A stretch of DNA of 64,000 nt, taken from Paragonimus westermani (taxonomy: Eukaryota; Platyhelminthes; Trematoda; Plagiorchiida; Troglotrematidae). The notes beneath the pieces were generated by a model. It did not search any database and was not told the origin of the DNA. It saw only the letters and a list, made by a program, of their open reading frames with translations. A program made the position numbers and the translations under genes. This document shows positions 56,103-64,000 of this stretch, one piece after another. The stretch spans positions 51,249-115,248 of the forward strand of contig QNGE01000297.1 of the NCBI GenBank assembly GCA_008508345.1, written 5' to 3'. Within the stretch, counting starts at the first letter, position 1. Every line of letters begins with the position of its first letter.

Positions 56103-56149
56103 ACTGGTAGATGCAAGCGAGTCAATACGAAATGCTTGCATCTACCAGT
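56103..56149 (+). repeat. Perfect 16-bp hairpin
   Basis: ACTGGTAGATGCAAGC (56103-56118) and GCTTGCATCTACCAGT (56134-56149) are exact reverse complements around a 15-base loop. Pairing does not continue outward. Confidence 0.9.
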
Positions 56150-57591
56150 AACCGTTATTGCCACTGAAGAGCAGTAACTCGCGTAAGACGAGTTGCTTGG
56201 CGATGTAGTTTACAAGCAGACGAGAGAACGTTGAAACGAGGAGGTTAACAAATGGCAATGAAACCAACTGTCAATTGGACGCGATATTCTGAGTGTTGAT
56301 TAGGTTAACTGATTTTAAACTACAGCGTTTGGCAATAGCTCATGCAGCTGTGTTGTGGAGGCAGTCTTCTCTCTGAAACAGTTATCTGGGAATTTCAAGG
56401 TGTTTAGCCAACGAATTAATCAATTGACTGTTGCCACGATAGTGACATCTCAGTGTCTTATGATCTTCAGATGCTCCATAATTTTAAATTCGGTATATCC
56501 TAGGCTCCTTAGCAGTGGTTCGGACAGACCTGCCTGGACTTATCACTCGTAATTTGTAGGTTGAGTGTCTGACCGAATTAAACTGAGAGGATTAACTTCG
56601 GTTCTTAAACATTTTATGTTCACCCATTTTATGTTGTATACAACTAAACTCTTTTGTCTGACGTTGACTGTGCAACCGGTGCCCTTAAAACTTTGTCAGA
56701 AACCGACATGTATACTCATGTATGAATCAGACATAGTGACAACAGTCCACGTCCTTCGGCGCCCATTTTGGTTACTTAGTCATGCGTTTGGAATCCATTA
56801 CAACAGCATGACTAAACCATGCCGGATCACTAGAACGACAGATGATAGAGCCGAAGCAAGCATGATGGTTACTCCAACCTAAGTTCTTAGAAAGAAATGA
56901 ATAAAATATAATCGTGGTTACACACTGGATCTAGACGGACTGCGGGTTCCACCACCGTGGAAGTTACTCTGCTCATTGAATGCGCAATTTAAGGTGCGAG
57001 CCCGTGCCTGACTTCTGTAATTTCCGGAGACCCTTAAAAACAACCCATCTCAACATACAACTGGTTTATTTAAGTAAGACAATCAATTTTATGACAGGAA
57101 TATTGATGAGGTGAACAAGCACAAGGCTACAAATCACGCCGCTAAATCCATTTTTCATTGTTGTAATGAACTCGATAGGCATTCCAATGTGGGGACTAAT
57201 TTTTTGACTGTGCTCAGAGCGTACGTGACCACACAGCAGGTGAGCTGTTCACACAACTTTCTAAGCGGTCAGCCCTTGCGATCACAAACCTTTCAGTCGT
57301 TCTCTGTTTTGATTTTTATTCGGTTTAGGTTTACACTAGGAATAGAGATGAGTTCGTTTAAACAAGTTCCGTAGATCTCTGCTGTATATACTTCAATTCC
57401 AAATATCGACCCTACTTTATGTGTATGGTGTAGTGGTGATCAAATGGTAGATTAGAAGTGAACAGCGACATCTTTGGATTGTTTCATTGTTTTGCACACG
57501 TTCAGTGAGAATTTCCCAAGTATCTAATAGGTCGGTATTTATTCCAACAAGCAATTGTCTCATCTGAACATAGTGAATAAGGAGGTCAAGA
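56150..57591. other. No recognisable feature
   Basis: Frames at 56565-56882 (+, 105 codons) and 57111-57374 (+) are unrecognised. Confidence 0.35.
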
Positions 57592-57690
57592 TAGCAGCCA
57601 GTGTGGGGAACTTGGGGTATGAGTTTGTGTTACACAACTCAGCGTTAATGACGCAGATTATTATTTGGAGCGTTTGTGAGTTCGAACCCC
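57592..57690 (+). repeat. Weak tRNA-like sequence
   Basis: GTGAGTTCGAACCCC (57676-57690) matches a B box, and TAGCAGCCAGTGTGGG (57592-57607) could be an A box. The spacing is longer than in a tRNA. CTGATATGCACC occurs about 20 bases later, but no GAAA box is visible. Confidence 0.3.
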
Positions 57691-57719
57691 AATCAACTGG
57701 ATGGTTCCTGATATGCACC

Positions 57720-60700
57720 GTGACATCAACTACTTTGTAGTGTATAATCTGGAAACTTTTCAAAGTCTCAGTTCACCTTTAATCGTCTGCTGCGATTTCA
57801 TATGTGTAGGCCATATTATCAGTTGTTCAGCACAACTCTTAACTGATTCTTCAGGAATCGTTCCTCAATGTCCTAATGGCGACTGATGTGCCATTTGATT
57901 ACTGATTAATAGTACATGATTTTGCCACTTTTCCCTATTAAATTAATACACTTATTTCTTCATCACCTGACCTTAAAAGGTCGAGCAACCAGTAGCTCGT
58001 GAGTTGTTTCCATTTGACTGACAGACTTCACCGCAAACACATCCTCACTTAACTCATTGACTGAGGCTTTATCATTATTCAACTCCTGCCTGTTGGGTAC
58101 GATGACAGTGCGATTTTGTTTCGAGTACTGAATGTATGCACATCTGATTCTGTTGGGATGCAGTTTGGTAACAGGTTGAAGGGATGGAAGTATCGGCGGC
58201 TCATCTCGACATACGTGCTCACCTCTCTTGTCCACTACCACCACCGCAAACGTGACTAACAGCAATGGTCCATAAATCTGACTGATCTCACCCGAAGTAC
58301 GTTTACGTGTTCGCGTGCATACATTTCAGTTGGCTGCCCGGTATTCATTTTCTGTGCACGCGGCCTGATGGAATATTAGTCTGACTATATCAAACGATCT
58401 ACCAGAGATTAGAGTCATATGTAAAGCGATTAATTAATATTGCTCATCGTGGACGCTTTTACTAACTAATTTGCGATGTGTTCAGTAAATCGGATTGATA
58501 CCGTCATATTAAAGAATGATGTGAAGTCTAGAATACTGACAGTTGACAGTTCTATCGGTCGTGGACTGTTTCAAGTGTGTGTTTGTACTTCTGTAAACGT
58601 ATTTATAGTAAGTCCGGTTAGTCAGAAGGTTCTGGAGAATGATCCATTATCCGTTCACTTTCTGACAGGTGTAGTTTCAATCATTCGTTATTCCAAGCAG
58701 TTGCTCATTTCGTTTGGACGTCCTTACATTACGTAACGATGATTTAAGTTCAACCGAAAACAGTTTAACTCACATCTCTACCCACATAGCCCTTAACTTC
58801 TTTACTTCTTGGTTCTTGTGGGTTAATCTTGATTGTTGACTTTGAGTATCTTAGAGACGAGGTTAGAACGCTGATAAACACAAGCGTGAAAAAAGCTATT
58901 GGCTTTTCGGACACTGTTATCTAGTTAGTCAGGTTCTGTACCTCGAAACTGAAACACGACTATGAAGACACCGTTCACTCCTTCACTTGTCTACGAATTT
59001 CACTGGCAATTCTCTTTATGGTCGCTGGTGTTAGTCGAACGTCACGAATTAGGAGGTGACATTGGTACGAAACAGACCTATCACACATTCACTTCATTTT
59101 TCTGTACATGCATGTCATATCTACAGGATTCAAACGCAGCGTCGCAAAACATTTATAAACAGAAGCTGTCTTCCCGTCGAACCCGGTCAGCCATCGTTTG
59201 TCTGTGCATATAGCTAAGTGATCATGTGACCCCTGTTCTGTTGTTGAAACGTGCGAATTCAGGTACCAAGCTGAGGCATGTGAATGTCAGCAAACCTGGT
59301 GCCGGTCCGGTATGGCAAACAGGATCGGTAACATTCCAGCTTTCAGCGTTTTTTCTCTCACTCATTCGAGCGTGGTTTGAAGATGTTTGTTTATTCATTT
59401 ACATCTGATTAACATGTCAGTCATAAGCGCATGGAACTGTTCTCATAACACGGTGAGAAAATTTAACAGGCCTTCAAACAGACTTCTCATAATGCGTAGC
59501 CCCACCTGCACCGTTTTTCCGCCAACCACTGATCGGCTGGTACTTGTTTTCGATGCCGTCTTAACCAAGATTTACATCACTTCTCAAATGTTACCATCTT
59601 TTCATGCATCTATATTAGTGTATGATTAGGGATAATGCACAGCCGGAAGTGATAGTAATGATTAAGACCTAAAAAAGAACCTAACAACACAGCGACGATC
59701 GATTTATACAGATATTTGTCTTGTATATACCTTTTGCGAAACATATTCGTCCTTCGGTGCTAAGCCTCAATTTAGCAATCCACACTTGATGTATTGCTTG
59801 TTTCGATTCATCAGCTATCACTAGTTGTGGCGTACTTTGCTACCAGCAGTACAATCCTTCTCTTCACGAGGGATATTCGTATAACCGGGATTAAACTCGT
59901 AACACTGAAGGCTACCTATTCGAACATGCTTCGGACAACCTTCGCCTTGTAATTCCCTGCAGCGATAAAGTCCGTTAGTGTGTAATGGTGATTTCAGCGT
60001 GAACACTGAAAAACGTTTATCTCATATCTGGTCATTACTGTTGTATTGTTTATCAGTAGAGGTTGGTAACCTCAAGTGTACTGCATGCATGCAACAAGTG
60101 GATGGTGTGGTAAAGTGACAACATTGGTTTTCTCCATCGTTCTTGCCTCAGTCCGTAAAGCACCAACGTACACACAGTGTACCTGCCTAAAGTGGCAGCC
60201 TCGTCAAATACTTTAAAACCTAAGTGCATAACCTTGATCAGGGGAAGAACGATTTGCATTTAACCCACCTGTAAGTGCTGACCACACACAACTGTTACTT
60301 AGATTTACTCGTTCTCGCAAATTGAAGAACTGTCAAATAGAATTTCAAGCGGCGGTTGTGACGCTTTGTTCACAACTGGTTTGGACACAGGAGCGTACTG
60401 AAAAACGCAAGCTATTGTCAAATGCATTATCATGCAAGGTTCAACTTGCCTATCTAAGGACTTCCAGACTACTGTGGTCGGGTTATTTTGGACCACGTAG
60501 GTTTGTCTACACATGCGAACTGAAGGCACATGCGGATTTCCGGATCACTTCCTCTATCTGAGTCTCCTCGGATTATACTTTGGTCACACAGTTTACACCA
60601 GTCAAAAATACTTTGACTTGTTCCGTGCACCCACCAAATAGTGATACGCACTCTTCGCGAGTATGCAACTTCAGTCTAGACGTGAAGGTTGGTTCGGCAC

Positions 60701-63700
60701 AGTTAAACACCAGTAACAATCAAGCATAACTTACTCTGTCCAATCGATGAATCAGTTAAGCTGCTTCGCTGCCGTGAGCCTCGAGTTCGCGTGTAACTGC
60801 GGTCGTATATCATGGAGTCGATTCTGTTTTAGTGGTGTAAATTGCCGACACACCAAACATGAACATCATGGCCACAAACTTTCATTTGGGACGCATAGTA
60901 CTCCGGAACTATGCTCTGTCGATAGTAAAGGCAGATTTAACTCGAGTACGCTACTGAAACTGAACATCTGCTGTCTTTCGTATAGAACTGCTTTCACCTA
61001 CAGGCAACGCGTCAAATTTCGGATGAAAAAGTGCCGAACACGTTGATCAGACTAATCGGAAAATCCTCAGTTCGACACCTTATACAGTTTACATTCAGTT
61101 GCCAAAGTTAGGAAGATTTCAAAAGAAGTCTTCATAAGTTTCAGCAGCCCCAAAAATGATTGACTGGCTGAGGAATAATATGTTAGAAGAATCTTGCAAA
61201 TATTAATTTCAGTTTAACTCAAAGTGAATACAAGAACCGGATCCCTTAACTCGCGTGAAGTTGCGCTGAATAGGCTACCACATTCCGGTCAAAACTAACG
61301 TGAATGCAAGACGAAACAGAGTGCTACAAGATGACAACTCACTTGCGAGTCAATTTTGGTGTTTGTCTTAGACTCGACGGATTCCATCGATCAGTGTTGA
61401 TATTCTGATCATTTATAACTACTACGGAACCGGTGATATGTCTTCGGCACGTTTTTACTAATGTGTATATTACTAGTTAGGCCAGCATGGTGTGTGAAAT
61501 CACAATCTATCCAGGGTGTTGAGACAGTCGGAGTTTCTGTTTGACTACGGACTGCAGTAAGTCTGAGACAGGCCGTAAAAGTGACTTGTGAATTTGTCAC
61601 TATCTTTTAGATTCAGTGTCTGCCGTTCCCATAGTACAATGTGGTCCTGGCTTATCAGGTACTCTCATAGAATGTTCGGTAACAACGACAAAAACGGTTA
61701 CGCCTCCGGTGGGTTTCGATCGCTAAACGCGACACAGCAACGTCACCATAATTTATGAACCGGATCGTGTGCAGGTTTACAACCAAAAGACAGATTACTT
61801 ACGTAAGTTCGGGAGTTGATTATCGGTGTGGTGTCCAATGCCGAGCCAGAGTTTTCGTCAGTGTAACTGACATGCATTAGCATGGTGTTTGGTAGCATAG
61901 TGATCCTACAGCGCACCTTATTGGACTGACTGATGGTCAGGATAAGTTAAACTACCAAGCATTTACGAGGGAGTCGCCATCCTAAAAGGTCGCTACACTA
62001 CGAACAACTTGCTGTCTCTCCTCGGCGATAACTTAAAGGAATATTTCCAGGTAATTCCATCCCGCTGAATACACATTGCGACTTTTTGAGCTGTGTCAAT
62101 TACAGTCGTATTCTGTCTTACTTCTGGTGGCCATCACAAGGATTTACTGGTCTGTTTGAATTCAACCAAAAGGTCAGTGCACACAGATCGTTCATTGCCT
62201 CCTAAATGCATATCAATATCAGACAAGCCGTAAACATTGCACCGCCTTCGGTTTCCTCGTGAATCACAGATATTCCGACCTGTGTGATGACCAGATGTAA
62301 TCTAATGTTAGAACTTACGTGCTGGCGTCCGGTTTCGTGCGTGGGTTGGCGTACGGATAAGGGGATTATTGATATCAACTCTCCGGAAAGTGCAGTCGTT
62401 GCCGTTCTACTTCCATTTGCCTGTTGGGGGTGGTGTGATGTGCACCTGTGTCCAGATCAGAAAGTCCACAGACCGGATGATCCTGATACAAGTGGGGATC
62501 GAGATGGGACACATTTGTGCACACGGTTTGTTTGTTTATTTATGCACGTACGTTTGGAGGCCAGCCCAGCCTTCAGTGTCACTGGTATGGGTCTTACTGA
62601 CTTGTCATCACGTGATCCATCGTCTCGTGCTAGCAGATGGGGTGAGGAATTGGCGGGATAATTCACGAACTTTCCACAGCCAAACAATCGTCCCTATTAG
62701 ACAAAATGCATCATTGATTACTAGGCCACACTAGGCCTAGATGTTTATCCGGTTTATACAATTATTCAATTGAGGATCATTGATAACGATAGGATACTGG
62801 GACTCTGTACAGTAGTGAGTTGTTAGATTACTTATTGTTAAAGGAAATGTTTACTTTTTCGCTTGTGATGGGGGGCCCAAACCCCATTCTATTCGTCCGT
62901 TCCAATATTTCCCTAGGTAATGGTTACGTGGGTTGCTCTCACGTAATGTTATTCCCCGTTGGCATGTGCGCTGTTATCCTCGCCAACAGATGGAGCGTGA
63001 GTTGGGCGATTGCTAGGGTGGGTCGATGAGTGAGTGATAGGCGGTTGAATGAAAGGTTATCGTCCACAGAATCAGTATCCCCGGCGGGCAGGAACGGCGT
63101 TCAGCTCATGTCCACCACAATTATATTGTTGCTGAGATTGAACAAGTTCAGTGAGTCATCGTGACAGTTGCAGACGGATGCTTGTGTTGCTTACCCTTAA
63201 CCGTGTTTCTGTCTGTGTTCCAGCAACTGTCGTTCTCTGAGTTTGTTCATTTACACCTAAACACTCAGTCAGCTAGTGTCATATGATATTTGTCGGTAAG
63301 CCGGTATCCAGTGGGTCACTTATTCTGTATAGTCTGACTGAAACCATCTCATTATTGGGTACCCTGGATGGTCGTGTTTTCCGAATGCCGGACGGTGTAG
63401 ATTTTACTCAAAGCTGATGTAGGTATTTTCCACGCATTTGACGACTTTTCTCGCAGTCTGGAAGTGCCAACCACTCGTGGACGACTCGGGCGTGGTTTTC
63501 GAAGTCCATGCATTTCACATAACATACCTCTACTTGGAGTATAGTACCAACGGATTGTTGACTGTCTGATTTTTGCTGTTTAGTGGAGCAGTCGGTCTGT
63601 AAGAAATAACTTTGCAGGTCATAGAACTACTCAGTGTTTAACCGGCGCGTTAACTGTGTTGCAGTGTGTTGCACTTTCCAAACTCCCTCTGAGTTGGCGG

Positions 63701-64000
63701 AATTCCCTACTAAAGCAGGTCTGGGCTAAACGTTTGCTACACTACTTTCAATTGTTTATCAGCCCCAGCCATATTTACTACTTAAGCACCGAACCTCCAG
63801 GATGTGAATCAGTTGCTTCTGTTCCGTTATTGTATGATACGTTAGTGCACGACCAATACCGGAGGAGCCTGCTCAACCCACCACTTTTATCAGCCACGTT
63901 CTGGTTGATTTGACTGCAAATGTTGCCAGCAATGCCCACGAGTGTGCTCACCAAGTGGGATTTGGGCACCGCTGTAGAGCCTGTGTTCCAGTCGAACAAC
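57720..64000. other. No recognisable feature
   Basis: About 6 kb without family resemblance. The longest frames are 60747-61046 (+, 99 codons), 62284-62661 (+, 125 codons) and 62369-62734 (+, 121 codons); the last two overlap in different frames, so at most one is real. No splice structure or domain could be assigned. Confidence 0.35.

Noticed and set aside
62284..62734. Two overlapping 121-125-codon frames
   Set aside because: They overlap in different frames with no domain or splice evidence; neither can be preferred.

Overview
This is eukaryotic, intron-and-repeat type DNA, most likely from a parasitic flatworm and probably a fluke (trematode). There are no operons, no long host genes and no rRNA genes. 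The only intact long reading frame is one LTR-retrotransposon polyprotein. Around it lie decayed copies of element types common in fluke genomes: CR1-type LINEs, a LINE with an N-terminal apurinic-type endonuclease, a Penelope-like element, an R2-type LINE with a C-terminal restriction-like endonuclease, and tRNA-derived SINEs followed by hammerhead-ribozyme-like sequence. The fluke assignment is an inference from this mixture; no species-diagnostic gene was recognised.

Layout. 0.6-3.6 kb (+): decayed LINE with endonuclease and reverse transcriptase (RT), carrying an internal 673-bp tandem duplication. 5.8-7.5 kb (-): Penelope-like element with RT and GIY-YIG remnants. 11.6-12.0 kb: two tRNA-derived SINEs in opposite orientation, each with a hammerhead-like block. 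14.0-15.25 kb (-): two different CR1-type LINE pieces side by side. 15.07-18.05 kb: a 1,489-bp segment present twice around a single N; 18.46-18.64 kb: an 88-bp segment present twice around another N. Both look like assembly joins, not biology. 27.7-29.7 kb (+): R2-type LINE relic. 35.4-35.9 kb and 38.9-39.0 kb: further tRNA-like/SINE pieces. 39.46-44.01 kb (+): complete Ty3/gypsy-type element with two LTRs, primer-binding site, polypurine tract and an uninterrupted 1,281-codon Gag-Pol. 48.76-49.24 kb (-): CR1-type LINE 3' end. 49.8-50.5 kb: CG-richer segment leading into a convincing first coding exon of a secreted or membrane host protein (+). 51.67-51.76 kb (-): possible internal exon. 52.6 and 57.6 kb: more tRNA-like sequences. 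54.45-54.66 kb (-): C2H2 zinc-finger reading frame that may be a terminal exon.

The remaining sequence shows nothing recognisable and reads as intron or intergenic DNA. The host content supported here is at most three exons. The functional story is retroelements: one apparently young, structurally complete LTR element among old, frameshifted LINE, Penelope and SINE relics. Element boundaries other than those of the LTR element are approximate, because they were judged by protein-level resemblance recalled from known families, not by alignment.
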